In this document: piece after piece, positions 1-7,541 of the stretch
Layout: every line of letters begins with the position of its first letter
Position numbering within the stretch: the first letter of the stretch is position 1
DNA from: JBCCQH01 sp039024435
GTDB lineage: Bacteria > Bacteroidota > Bacteroidia > J057 > JADKCL01
Assembly: GCA_039024435.1 (NCBI GenBank)
Contig: JBCCQH010000148.1
Location: forward strand, 1-13,577
Direction: 5' to 3'
Length of the DNA stretch: 13,577 nucleotides
Position numbers and translations under genes: made by a program
The notes under the pieces: generated by a model
Told to the model about the DNA's origin: nothing
What the model saw: only the letters and a program-made list of their open reading frames with translations
Database searches by the model: none

Positions 1-815
1 CCATCGGCCACCCCGTAACCTTCCTGAACGTCTTTCTGGTAGACTTCCGATTCGTGGCCCAGGATGTAGCGGGCGTCGTAGTTCAGTACCTCTGCCAATT
101 CAAAGGGAAAAATTTTCTCCGCGAAGTTTTGGGTCAGTCCGTGTGAGCCCAGAACCAGCACGTCGTTGAAGTGGTGCTGGTAATATCCGCTTGATGGATA
201 CCATCTCGTTTTTTGGACCTGGCGGGTCTTTACGTTGCCCTCGTTGTCGGTGTAGGTTTGGGTTTCGTAGTAATATCTACCCGACATCGCGGTCCACTGT
301 GACGCGGTATCGGCATCGTAAGTCCAAAACGGTAAGTACACGCTGTGGATCTTGTCGAGTTTGGCCAGTTTTTTCAGTTTACTCGGCGCAAAGAAGCCCT
401 TTTTGATCCAGGTCCGAAACTTTTCCAACGCCTGGGGCCGGCTGATCTTAAAGGGAAGTACCCCCGAGGGACGTACAACGCGGGTTTCCTGGGCTTCTTC
501 GTTGACATTGGTACTGGAACAGAAGGGGCACTCGAAGGTGACCGTTTCGAGGTTGACAGCGGTTTCCGCGCCGCAGGAATTGCAGTGAAATACTTTCGTG
601 TCTGCCCCAAAGCCCAGTGCGGTTTGTTCCAGTTGCATCGCCTCGCTGATGCTGCGCTCGATCACCCGGTCCGAAGCCTTGGGGAGATCTTGGGTATTGC
701 CACAGTGGTGGCACAGCATCAACTGCTTTCCCGGGTCGTACACCATTTCTGAGCCACAGGCGTTGCAATCGACGTGAACGATCTGATCGAGGTTTTCGGG
801 TTGTTGTTCTGACAT
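1..815 (-). CDS. Double zinc-ribbon protein, C-terminus cut by window edge
   Basis: An uninterrupted frame starts at the ATG whose complement is at 813-815 and stays open to the left edge, giving at least 271 residues. Two CxxC-x14-CxxC zinc ribbons are visible: C17/C20 with C35/C38, and C78/C81 with C96/C99. After them comes a mixed alpha/beta stretch rich in aromatics (WTYD near 165, SGRYYYET near 178) and the segment LNYDARYILGHESEVYQ. This arrangement recalls the bacterial TFIIB-type zinc-ribbon proteins often mis-annotated as PriA-like helicases, many of which end in a membrane segment; that end lies outside the window. No helicase motif is present. The start overlaps the stop of the upstream Omp85-like gene (TAATG), so translation is probably coupled. 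The family assignment is from memory of the pattern; the role is unknown. Confidence 0.85.
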   Translation of the reverse strand, partial: MSEQQPENLDQIVHVDCNACGSEMVYDPGKQLMLCHHCGNTQDLPKASDRVIERSISEAMQLEQTALGFGADTKVFHCNSCGAETAVNLETVTFECPFCSSTNVNEEAQETRVVRPSGVLPFKISRPQALEKFRTWIKKGFFAPSKLKKLAKLDKIHSVYLPFWTYDADTASQWTAMSGRYYYETQTYTDNEGNVKTRQVQKTRWYPSSGYYQHHFNDVLVLGSHGLTQNFAEKIFPFELAEVLNYDARYILGHESEVYQKDVQEGYGVAD

Positions 816-2623
816 TAGAATTGATTGATCAAGCCGACATGAATCCTACCGCGCGAGGGCTGGAAACCGAAATCTTTGACGCGGCCCACCGCATAGGTGA
901 GCGATACCATACCTGCTTTCGTCTCGTAGGTCAGCCCGAGTCCCAACCCCCAAGGGCGCAGAACCCGGTCGGGACCCGGCTGATTTTCAAGATAGGCATA
1001 ATCGGTGAAAACGAAAATATAGGAATTCTGCTCCAGGATGAAGCGATTTTCCAGGGTAAACAGGGAGTAGAAATTGGTAAAAAACTGGTTTTCGTTGAAG
1101 CCCCGGATGCTGCGCGAGCCCCCGACTTGCAGGAGGTCATTTTGGAAATATTGGGCTTGGTCAAGCCAGTAGGTGTGGTTGGCGACTTTGAGCACCAGGC
1201 GCTTGCTGTAAGCCCGGTACCAGGCCAGGTGAAAATCAGCTTCGGCCTTGGGTAGATTGAGCAGCAGATTCTCGTAGATGTTATCGCTGAGCTTGGGATT
1301 GCGGGTGATCCGCTTGCGGCCGATCCCAAAATCGGCCTGGATCTGCCAACCCCGGCGGGGGTTGAAGCGGTAATCCAGATTTTGGAATTCAAATCCCACG
1401 CCGTAAGTCTGGTCCCGGGCGTCGAGGACAGGCGGAACCCGGGTCGAATCCTGCTCGTAGCGCAAGGTTGAGATCAGCGACGAAGTCTTGGTGCGGGCGT
1501 AGACCTTCAACGCGAGGGCCGGGTTGAAGGCATAGTAGGCGGCTCCCTCAAAGTAGCGCGTCAGAAAGCTGCTGTCCTGCTTGAGCAGATCGAACTCCAC
1601 GTGGGCGCGCATGGGCGAGCCGAACAGGTAGGGGTGATCGTACTGCAAATGCATCTTTTGGGAACTTCCCACCAACTTGTCAAAGCGAAATTCCAGGATT
1701 TCTCCCGCTTTGAAAATGGGGCTCACCAACTGAAAGTCGATCAGGCCGGTGATTTCTAAGCGTGAAGAGTTGTCGTCCCGGGGGGGCAAAATACCCAGTA
1801 GCAGGTCAAATTTCCCCGCTTTGCGCGATTCCACGTCGATCTTTAAGTTGACGGTATCCTCGTTGAGGTAGCTGACTTTGACCGCTTTGGTGTTTTTGAA
1901 GTAGACCGAACTGTTGAGGATGCGGGGCGCATTGGTGATGCGCTCCTGGTTGTAGGCGTCGCCGGGATTGATGCCGATCATGCTGCTGATCAGTTGGTCA
2001 TTTTCCCGAATGTCGCCGCTGATCTGGATGCTGTCCACCCGGACCAGCCCCCCAGGGTCAAATGCGTAAGCGACGTCGGCAAGGATGCTGTCGCGGCCCA
2101 AGGCCCGGTAGGCGATTTGCAAACTGTCGAAGCGGGCAAAAGGGAAGCCTTCGTTTTGGTAAGCATTCAGGCAGAACGCCATTTTCTGCTGGAAATCCCG
2201 CCAGTCGAGCACCGCGTGCCGTTTGGCGAGTTTTGCGAAGCCGGCCTTGAGGAAATAGCCCTCGTTCAGCCCTTCGATGGCGACGTCGCCGTAGTGGTAG
2301 CGACCACCTTCATGAAAGGTGAGGTGCAGGGTTTCTCCTTTGATCGCAAACGTATCCAAGGAGAATTCCGGTTGGCCTTTGCGGGACATTTCCCGGGCCA
2401 ATTCCAAGCGGTGGTCCGCAAAGTCGAGGCTGTCTTTTAGGTGGCGGAAGTAGCGGTGAATGCGTTTTTTGCGGGCTTTGGGCAGCGAAAGGTTGCTTTC
2501 TACGATCTTGACTTGGCGAAATAGGCTGTCTTGTCCGGCTACCAACTCCGGCAGCAGACTTCCGAGCAAAACCAAAAATATGCCCACGGATCGCCTCACG
2601 CCATACAAAGGTACAACGATCAC
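815..2623 (-). CDS. BamA/TamA-family (Omp85) outer membrane protein
   Basis: This 602-residue protein has an N-terminal export signal (hydrophobic core around residues 14-28, likely cleavage after LVAG). A periplasmic region of about 240 residues follows with POTRA-like segments (HYGDVAIEG near 110-118 and LVRVDSIQISGD near 192-203). The C-terminal half is beta-rich and ends in Phe, as usual for an Omp85 barrel. The diagnostic GGSRSIRGF at 501-509 matches the conserved (V/I)RGF loop of Omp85 proteins. With fewer POTRA repeats than the usual five of BamA, it is more probably a TamA-like or lineage-specific paralogue than BamA itself. The first possible start is GTG at 2623, with in-frame GTG codons at 2599 and 2587. 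The 2599 start would leave a compact signal (RRSVGIFLVLLG core) and agrees better with the promoter box at 2606-2613. It is preceded by an 88-residue hypothetical gene and is translationally coupled to the zinc-ribbon gene. Confidence 0.9.
   Translation of the reverse strand: MIVVPLYGVRRSVGIFLVLLGSLLPELVAGQDSLFRQVKIVESNLSLPKARKKRIHRYFRHLKDSLDFADHRLELAREMSRKGQPEFSLDTFAIKGETLHLTFHEGGRYHYGDVAIEGLNEGYFLKAGFAKLAKRHAVLDWRDFQQKMAFCLNAYQNEGFPFARFDSLQIAYRALGRDSILADVAYAFDPGGLVRVDSIQISGDIRENDQLISSMIGINPGDAYNQERITNAPRILNSSVYFKNTKAVKVSYLNEDTVNLKIDVESRKAGKFDLLLGILPPRDDNSSRLEITGLIDFQLVSPIFKAGEILEFRFDKLVGSSQKMHLQYDHPYLFGSPMRAHVEFDLLKQDSSFLTRYFEGAAYYAFNPALALKVYARTKTSSLISTLRYEQDSTRVPPVLDARDQTYGVGFEFQNLDYRFNPRRGWQIQADFGIGRKRITRNPKLSDNIYENLLLNLPKAEADFHLAWYRAYSKRLVLKVANHTYWLDQAQYFQNDLLQVGGSRSIRGFNENQFFTNFYSLFTLENRFILEQNSYIFVFTDYAYLENQPGPDRVLRPWGLGLGLTYETKAGMVSLTYAVGRVKDFGFQPSRGRIHVGLINQF
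2606..2613 (-). promoter_or_regulatory. Possible Bacteroidota -7 box (TACCTTTG)
   Basis: The minus strand reads TACCTTTG, an exact match to the TAnnTTTG consensus of the Bacteroidota primary sigma factor. No TTG lies 19-21 bases upstream, so the -33 element is missing or degenerate. If real, transcription would start near 2600, and the GTG at 2623 could not be the start codon of the Omp85-like gene. Confidence 0.35.
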
Positions 2624-2751
2624 AGCAAAAGCCGGAAGGGGAAAAATTTGGGACCGTACCGGGGAGAAGGGGACGACAAGGGGTCAAGAAGTTTCCGGCC
2701 CAACCATTGCCGGGACAAAGTTGTCATTCCGCTGCGGGTTGGGAAAGAGCA
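2624..2751. other. Non-coding spacer with a small hairpin
   Basis: These 128 bases separate the 88-residue hypothetical gene from the Omp85-like gene. A 5-bp hairpin (CCGGC at 2709-2713 and GCCGG at 2695-2699 on the minus strand, 9-base loop) lies about 40 bases after the hypothetical gene's stop. It is not followed by a run of T, so it is at best a weak terminator. Nothing else was recognised. Confidence 0.35.
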
Positions 2752-3018
2752 TCAGGGGCCCGGATACTGTTTCAGTGATTGGGACAAGCGCCCGTAAATG
2801 AAAGCGCAGGGCAAAAAAACCGGCTTTTGGAAAATCTGAATGGAGAGGGTCTCCGCTTGGGCACTCCAAGTAAATTCGGCTTCTACCCCGATTTCGGCGC
2901 TGGTAATCTTGCCGGAGTCGGTGTCCGGAACCGTCAGGCCGAGGCGGCGCAACTCGGCCCGTACGTAGGTCATTTTGGGGGCATTGACCCCGGAAAATAC
3001 TTTTTCGTCACACGCCAT
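2752..3018 (-). CDS. Small conserved-looking hypothetical protein (88 aa)
   Basis: An ATG at 3018 opens an 88-residue frame that ends 34 bases after frr begins to be left behind, in the same direction as frr. The protein has a short N-terminal motif (EKVFSGV), an amphipathic helix (YVRAELRRLG at 18-27), a Ser-Gly turn, two beta strands and the segment QKPVFLPCAFIYGRL near 64-78. This layout resembles small unnamed proteins of Bacteroidota that carry a KPF(F/L)xP motif, but I cannot name a family. There is no signal peptide or transmembrane helix. It sits between frr and the Omp85-like gene and probably shares the pyrH-frr transcript. Favouring a real gene are its spacing, strand and sensible amino-acid composition; it could still be a chance frame. 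Confidence 0.6.
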   Translation of the reverse strand: MACDEKVFSGVNAPKMTYVRAELRRLGLTVPDTDSGKITSAEIGVEAEFTWSAQAETLSIQIFQKPVFLPCAFIYGRLSQSLKQYPGP

Positions 3019-3052
3019 ATAGTGGGATTAAGCACGGTAAGACCGCCCGCGA

Positions 3053-3616
3053 TCAAACGGTCATGATTTCGGTTTCTTTCTGCTTGATGATCGCCTCGAT
3101 TTGCTCAGCAAACTTATTGGTGAGCTTTTGCACTTCGCCTTCACCGTCTTTGATTTGGTCCTCGGATACGTTTTCGTCTTTGAGCTTCTTGAGTTCGCTA
3201 TTGGCATCGCGGCGCAGGCTGCGGATGGACACCTTGGCATTTTCACCTTCGGAGCGGGCCTGCTTGGTCAGGCTGCGGCGGCGTTCTTCGGTGAGCATAG
3301 GGATGGGAATGCGGATGTTGTTGCCGTCGTTTTGGGGATTGAAACCGAGATTTGCTTCGATGATGGCCCGTTCGATGTTGGCGAGGGCCTTGCGGTCAAA
3401 CGGCTTGACCAAGAGGGTACGCGCATCTTCGGAGGCGACCGAAGCCACCTGATTGAGCGGCGTTGGAGCACCGTAGTATTCTACCCGTACGCCATTGAGC
3501 ATGACCGGATTGGCTTTGCCGGCACGGATTTTCAGCAATTCACGCTCCAGGTAGGCCACCGCCTTTTTCATATCTTCCTCGACCGATTCGAGGATAATTT
3601 CGACATTCTCATCCAT
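3053..3616 (-). CDS. frr: Ribosome recycling factor
   Basis: This 187-residue protein is close to the usual 185 and acts in the cytoplasm with EF-G to split post-termination ribosomes. Family hallmarks are easy to see: the KIRAGKANP segment at 29-37 in the long-helix domain, VEYYGAPTPLNQVASV at 45-60 forming the hinge and beta domain, IRIPIPMLTEERR around 101-113, and the basic helix SIRSLRRDANSELKKL near 130-145. The ATG at 3616 gives the canonical N-terminus. The gene begins 16 bases after the pyrH stop, so the two are almost certainly co-transcribed, as in many bacteria. Confidence 0.98.
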   Translation of the reverse strand: MDENVEIILESVEEDMKKAVAYLERELLKIRAGKANPVMLNGVRVEYYGAPTPLNQVASVASEDARTLLVKPFDRKALANIERAIIEANLGFNPQNDGNNIRIPIPMLTEERRRSLTKQARSEGENAKVSIRSLRRDANSELKKLKDENVSEDQIKDGEGEVQKLTNKFAEQIEAIIKQKETEIMTV

Positions 3617-3632
3617 GACACTCTAGATTTTA

Positions 3633-4337
3633 TCAGTTTACGAGCGTGCCAATCATCTCTCCCAAAACGATCCTTTTGAGGTTGCCCGGCTCGTTGATGT
3701 CAAAAACAATAATAGGCAAATTATTCTCTTGACACAAGGTAAAGGCGGTCATGTCCATCACGTTCAAACGCTTGGAAAGCACGTCTTGGAACGAAATTTC
3801 GTCGAATTTCAGGGCGTGGGGATCCTTCTCCGGATCGGCGGTGTAGACGCCGTCGACGCGGGTGCCCTTGAGCACGACGTCGGCTTCAATCTCGATGGAG
3901 CGCAGTGCGGCCGCAGTGTCGGTGGTGAAAAATGGATTGCCGGTGCCAGCACCTAGAATGACTACCCGGCCTTTCTCCAAATGGCGAATCGCCCGGCGCC
4001 GGATGTAGGGCTCACACACTTGGTTGATCTCCAGGGCCGACATCACTCGGGTCTTGACCCCGAGGTTTTCCATCGCGTCCTGCAAGGCCATCGCGTTGAT
4101 GACCGTCGCCAGCATACCCATGTAGTCGCCCTGCGCCCGATCCATGCCGCCTTCGGCCAGTTGGATGCCACGGAAGATATTGCCGCCGCCGACGACCACT
4201 GCCACTTCGATGCCCATGGACTGAATGTCTTTGACTTCCCGGGCAAACTTGGTCAGGGTCTGGTTGTCGATCCCAAAGTCTTTGCGGCCGATGAGCGCCT
4301 CGCCGCTCAGTTTTAACAGCACTCTTTTGTATTTCAC
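3633..4337 (-). CDS. pyrH: UMP kinase (uridylate kinase)
   Basis: This 234-residue cytoplasmic amino-acid-kinase-fold enzyme phosphorylates UMP to UDP with ATP and is normally hexameric and GTP-regulated. The motifs KLSGEAL (9-15), VVGGGNIFRG (48-57), GAGTGNPFFTTDTAA (129-143), DGVYTADP (162-169) and MDMTA (194-198) are all intact. The start is GTG at 4337: an in-frame stop lies about eight codons upstream, there is no ATG between, and GTG gives the expected MKYKRVLLKLSGEA N-terminus. No Shine-Dalgarno is evident. It follows tsf but is separated from it by a strong hairpin terminator, so it needs read-through or its own promoter, which I could not find in the 63-base gap. Confidence 0.98.
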   Translation of the reverse strand: MKYKRVLLKLSGEALIGRKDFGIDNQTLTKFAREVKDIQSMGIEVAVVVGGGNIFRGIQLAEGGMDRAQGDYMGMLATVINAMALQDAMENLGVKTRVMSALEINQVCEPYIRRRAIRHLEKGRVVILGAGTGNPFFTTDTAAALRSIEIEADVVLKGTRVDGVYTADPEKDPHALKFDEISFQDVLSKRLNVMDMTAFTLCQENNLPIIVFDINEPGNLKRIVLGEMIGTLVN

Positions 4338-4360
4338 AGATGAAGGAGTTGGCAGGATTT

Positions 4361-4390
4361 AAAAAAGGGAGAAGCGTTAGCTTCTCCCTT
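4361..4390 (-). terminator. Intrinsic terminator after tsf
   Basis: On the minus strand a perfect 11-bp stem (AAGGGAGAAGC at 4390-4380 pairing with GCTTCTCCCTT at 4375-4365, loop TAAC) is followed at once by a run of T (six T at 4366-4361). It begins 10 bases after the tsf stop. Because the A/T run exists on one side only beyond the stem, the direction is minus-strand. The stem includes A-T pairs next to the run, as is typical. Confidence 0.9.
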
Positions 4391-4400
4391 GAATGTTGTC

Positions 4401-5234
4401 TTACTGGCCGATTTGAAGGCGGCTGAAGGTTTTGACCTTGAGGTCAGGATTGGCCTCCTTGAGGTACTGACCGACCGTCTTTGAAGTGTCCTTGACGAAT
4501 TCCTGGTTGACCAGGGTATTCAGCTTGAGGAACTTCTTGATCGTACCGTCGGCGATGCGGTCCAGGATGTTTTCCGGCTTGCCGTCTTGGATGGCGCGGT
4601 CGCGGGCAATCTCGCGCTCCCGGGAGATGACTGCCGGATCGACATCGCCTTCGTCTACGCCGAGCGGCTTCATGGCCGCAATCTGCATGGCCACGTCCTT
4701 GCCGACTACGGCGATGTCGGCATCACCAACGCCGGTAAAGGCCACGGCCACACCCACGCGGGCGCCCGGATGGACGTAGGTCACCACGGCGTCGCCGGTA
4801 ACCAGGGCGTAAGAACCGATCTCGATTTTCTCGCCGATTTTACCAATGGCATCGGTCACGTGCTCCGAAACGCTGCGGCCATCTTCCATCTTGAGTGCGG
4901 TCAGCGCGGCGAGGTCGGCGGCGCCACTGCTCAGGGCCAAATTTGCGATGGAAGCGCCCAGATTTTTGAAATCGTCGTTGCGGGCGACGAAGTCCGTTTC
5001 ACAGCCGACGGCGACCAGAACGGCACTGGTGTCGGTTTGGGTGGTGAAGACCGAGCCTTCATTCGCTTCGCGATCCGCCCGCTTTTCGGAAACTTTCTGT
5101 CCTTTTTTCCGCAGGATCTTGATGGCCTCTTCGATGTCGCCGTTGGCTTCCACCAAGGCCTTCTTACAGTCCATCATGCCCGCGCCGGTAATTTTCCGCA
5201 GCTCATTTACCTGCTTAGCCGTAATCGTTGCCAT
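4401..5234 (-). CDS. tsf: Elongation factor Ts
   Basis: EF-Ts is the guanine-nucleotide exchange factor for EF-Tu. The 277-residue product starts MATITAKQVNELR with the UBA-like N-terminal domain (to about residue 45, including GAGMMDCKKAL at 17-27). It carries the signature TDFVARNDDF at 80-89 that contacts EF-Tu; the core dimerisation subdomains fill the rest. The ATG at 5234 is preceded by an A/T-rich leader without Shine-Dalgarno, usual for this phylum. It has its own promoter (5299-5329) and its own terminator (4361-4390), so it is probably a monocistronic unit. rpsB, its usual upstream partner, is absent: the gene upstream is a putative porin. Confidence 0.98.
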   Translation of the reverse strand: MATITAKQVNELRKITGAGMMDCKKALVEANGDIEEAIKILRKKGQKVSEKRADREANEGSVFTTQTDTSAVLVAVGCETDFVARNDDFKNLGASIANLALSSGAADLAALTALKMEDGRSVSEHVTDAIGKIGEKIEIGSYALVTGDAVVTYVHPGARVGVAVAFTGVGDADIAVVGKDVAMQIAAMKPLGVDEGDVDPAVISREREIARDRAIQDGKPENILDRIADGTIKKFLKLNTLVNQEFVKDTSKTVGQYLKEANPDLKVKTFSRLQIGQ

Positions 5235-5270
5235 TGTATCTGTTAAGTTAAATTGTTTCAGTCATTCTTT

Positions 5271-5288
5271 CGAACCGCAAACGGTCCG
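5271..5288 (-). repeat. Hairpin at the 5' end of the tsf leader
   Basis: The minus strand can fold CGGACCG-TTTG-CGGTTCG, a 7-bp stem with one G-T wobble and a 4-base loop. Its first base lies only about 5-8 bases from the predicted transcription start, and the rest of the leader is A/T-rich and unstructured. It could protect the 5' end of the mRNA or take part in feedback control. There is no T-run, so it is not a terminator. Confidence 0.45.
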
Positions 5289-5298
5289 AAATCGAGCG

Positions 5299-5329
5299 CA
5301 AAGATAGGGGTAATTCGGGTGCAAGACAA
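5299..5329 (-). promoter_or_regulatory. tsf: Bacteroidota-type promoter of tsf
   Basis: The minus strand holds TTG (5329-5327), a 20-base spacer and TATCTTTG (5306-5299), matching the Bacteroidota primary sigma consensus TTG-N19-21-TAnnTTTG exactly. Transcription would begin near 5292-5295, giving a leader of about 60 bases before the tsf ATG. It lies in the only gap between the porin gene and tsf. Confidence 0.7.
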
Positions 5330-5343
5330 GCCAAACCTCGGTC

Positions 5344-5375
5344 GGCCGGTACGATTATCTCCCCGGTCACCGGCC
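5344..5375 (-). terminator. Weak terminator-like inverted repeat after the porin gene
   Basis: GGCCGGT and ACCGGCC form 7-bp G/C-rich arms separated by 18 bases, beginning 4 bases after the porin stop. No T-run follows, so termination would need Rho or be incomplete. It is placed where the lpxK-PNP-porin transcript should end, just upstream of the tsf promoter. Confidence 0.35.
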
Positions 5376-5378
5376 CCC

Positions 5379-7532
5379 TCAATCGATAAAGCTCCAGTTT
5401 ACCCCAATCACAAAATTGATGTCCCGCATGGGGTACAATTGGGTGGTGAAATAGCCCGGGAGGATCAGGTTCTCGTTGAAATGCATCAGCTTGACGTAGA
5501 GAAACGCCCGCTTCACCTGCGTCCCGGCAAAGGCGTCGAATCGGTGGTAGCCCGGAGTGATGGTTTCGGTCTGGGGATAAAACTGCTGGGAAACCGGATC
5601 AAATAGCGGCGCCTCAAAGTCCAGGTGGTAGAAATATTCTACCCCGATCCGGAGCACGGCAGTAAAGGACAGGTCTTTGTTTTCGAAAAACAGCCGCGCC
5701 CGTCCGTAGAACCAGGGCTGTAAAAATGAGCGCTGATTGAAGATGGTCGAATCGTTGGAGGCGCTTTGCTGGATCACCGTCGTATTTTCCAGATAAAAGT
5801 ACTTCAAGAACCGCAGCCGCAGACTCGCCTCGATCCCTTGCCATTGCCAGAACGTCCCCGGCGCCAACTGCTGAATGGTCATCGTGCTGTCAAACCAGAT
5901 CATCCGGTTTTCCCGCGAACGAAACGCCGCGATCCGCAAGTAGTTGCCCGGGGTCTCGCCGACTTCGGGAAAATACCGGGCCTTGCCCCGCCACTCGATC
6001 TCCGCCCGGACGTGGTTCAGCACCGGATTTTGCTGGGTGGAGGTTCCCTCGAACGTGATGTTCTGGAAGCCTTCTCCAAACGCTTGCTGCAAGGTCGGGT
6101 TGCGGTCATTGCGCAAAAAGCGCAACCCAAAACTCAGCGGACGGTGAGACTTTACGATCACCGTGGTGTCATTGGGGATGAACTCGTTCGGCTCCTTGTA
6201 GGAGTAATCTACCTTCTCGGGCAACAGGTCCAGGCGGGCGCCAGCGTCGATGAAGTTTTCGCCTCGGAACAAGCGGTTGGTCGATTGGCGCAGCCGCCAG
6301 TCTACCGCCAACCCAAAGGGCTTTGTGTCGTAGTAAATGTCTCCGTTCCAGTACAGGGTAAATTTTGTCTGTACGTAGTTGGTGAGGTTTTTGTCAAAAT
6401 TCATCAACTCGTACTGAAATCCCCCTTCCTGGTGGGTCACCAGCCATTTTTTATCGAATGAATACGCCAGCCCCATGTCGTAGCGGCCCATCCGCGAGGC
6501 AAATTTGTCCCAGATAAAGCTCGAATCGGCGATGAAGGCGTCTTCGTACAGCGTAGGATACACCGCAAACTGCCAGGACTGAATGTTCTCGTCGATCAGA
6601 GAATCGGTGAACTCATTTTCGAATTGCTGGTACTGGCCGCCGTTGTAGATGCGCAAAGTGTGCGGATTGTCCGTGGTATCGCCGGTGATGCGGAAAAATT
6701 GGCGGACATAATAGGAACGCTGGACCCGCAACAGCAAGGCATCGGAGAGACCGACCGGTTGGCTTCCCTTGTTGAAGAAGTCGTTGTAATCGGTAAAGTC
6801 TTGCGAAACACCGCCGTTGATCTCCTCGTTGTGCTCCTGGAATAGGAAGTTGCCCACGACGTGGTAGCGGTCATTGCGGGTGCGGAAATTGCTCGTCACG
6901 CCGAGGTTGTTCTGGTCCGTCGCAAATCCCGAGTAGACTCCCGTAGAATTGCGTCGGTAGTACATGATTCCGACGTTCAGAAAAGGGGTAATGTTCTGGG
7001 CGACGTCCACCCGCAACTGGGCCAGATCGGCCTTGCCCTGGCCGTAGTAAGCATTGATGAAGGGAGTCCGGGTATCGAAGTACGGGACCTCGCTCATCGC
7101 ATTGATCATGTAGACGTTTTCCTGCCCGGTGAAGGGGTTGTGAAAATGCGAATTGCCGAGCAGGGAGGCATCCACCCCGTAGCGGAATCGGCGGTAGGGT
7201 TTCCCAATTTGGCCGAGGGTATTGCTGAAGCCTTCCTCGCGCAGCAACAGGTCGGGATAAATCAGATCTTCCAGTCGGAAAGTGATTTTGCGCCGCGCTT
7301 TGCGGTTTTGGCTGAGGGCCACGGGATCAATGACCGTCGTGCGCGGCTCCACTTCCCGCATTTTGAGCGTGGTATCGATCACCACCGAGTCGGTTGCTGT
7401 AGCCAACTGTTGCGTCCATCCGGTCGCGGTGAAACCGAGCACCAACCCCACCACCACGCCGAGGGCGCGGATCCGTTGCAGTATGTCGGAGCGGTTGTAC
7501 ATGCTACTCTTTTCGGCGTGGGGCCGGACCAT
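5379..7532 (-). CDS. Putative outer-membrane porin (Bacteroidota porin family 10 type)
   Basis: The predicted 717-residue protein has a signal peptide (hydrophobic ALGVVVGLVLGFTATGW near 24-40, cleavage probably just before or within TQQL). A long beta-rich body follows in which aromatic and polar residues alternate, ending in the strand VIGVNWSFID. The early region has KITFRLEDLIYPD near 78-90, and the body has many strand signatures such as RYHVVGNFLFQEH and FGLAVDWRLRQS. Overall shape and length fit the Bacteroidota putative-porin family (Pfam Porin_10); that call is from pattern memory. The first ATG is at 7532, but the ATG at 7502 is a better start: it is preceded by AAAAGAG and gives a normal 15-residue n-region instead of 25. 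It follows PNP by 9 bases, so it is likely co-transcribed with lpxK and PNP. The solute is unknown; the neighbour hints at nucleosides but does not show it. Confidence 0.85.
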   Translation of the reverse strand: MVRPHAEKSSMYNRSDILQRIRALGVVVGLVLGFTATGWTQQLATATDSVVIDTTLKMREVEPRTTVIDPVALSQNRKARRKITFRLEDLIYPDLLLREEGFSNTLGQIGKPYRRFRYGVDASLLGNSHFHNPFTGQENVYMINAMSEVPYFDTRTPFINAYYGQGKADLAQLRVDVAQNITPFLNVGIMYYRRNSTGVYSGFATDQNNLGVTSNFRTRNDRYHVVGNFLFQEHNEEINGGVSQDFTDYNDFFNKGSQPVGLSDALLLRVQRSYYVRQFFRITGDTTDNPHTLRIYNGGQYQQFENEFTDSLIDENIQSWQFAVYPTLYEDAFIADSSFIWDKFASRMGRYDMGLAYSFDKKWLVTHQEGGFQYELMNFDKNLTNYVQTKFTLYWNGDIYYDTKPFGLAVDWRLRQSTNRLFRGENFIDAGARLDLLPEKVDYSYKEPNEFIPNDTTVIVKSHRPLSFGLRFLRNDRNPTLQQAFGEGFQNITFEGTSTQQNPVLNHVRAEIEWRGKARYFPEVGETPGNYLRIAAFRSRENRMIWFDSTMTIQQLAPGTFWQWQGIEASLRLRFLKYFYLENTTVIQQSASNDSTIFNQRSFLQPWFYGRARLFFENKDLSFTAVLRIGVEYFYHLDFEAPLFDPVSQQFYPQTETITPGYHRFDAFAGTQVKRAFLYVKLMHFNENLILPGYFTTQLYPMRDINFVIGVNWSFID

Positions 7533-7541
7533 TCGCAGAAA

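Noticed and set aside
448..768. Minus-strand frame of about 106 codons at the left edge
   Set aside because: It is out of frame with the longer zinc-ribbon frame, which has conserved Cys pairs and a coupled start.
5344..5375. Strong intrinsic terminator for the porin transcript
   Set aside because: The arms are G/C-rich, but the loop is 18 bases and no T-run follows, so I kept it only as a weak candidate.
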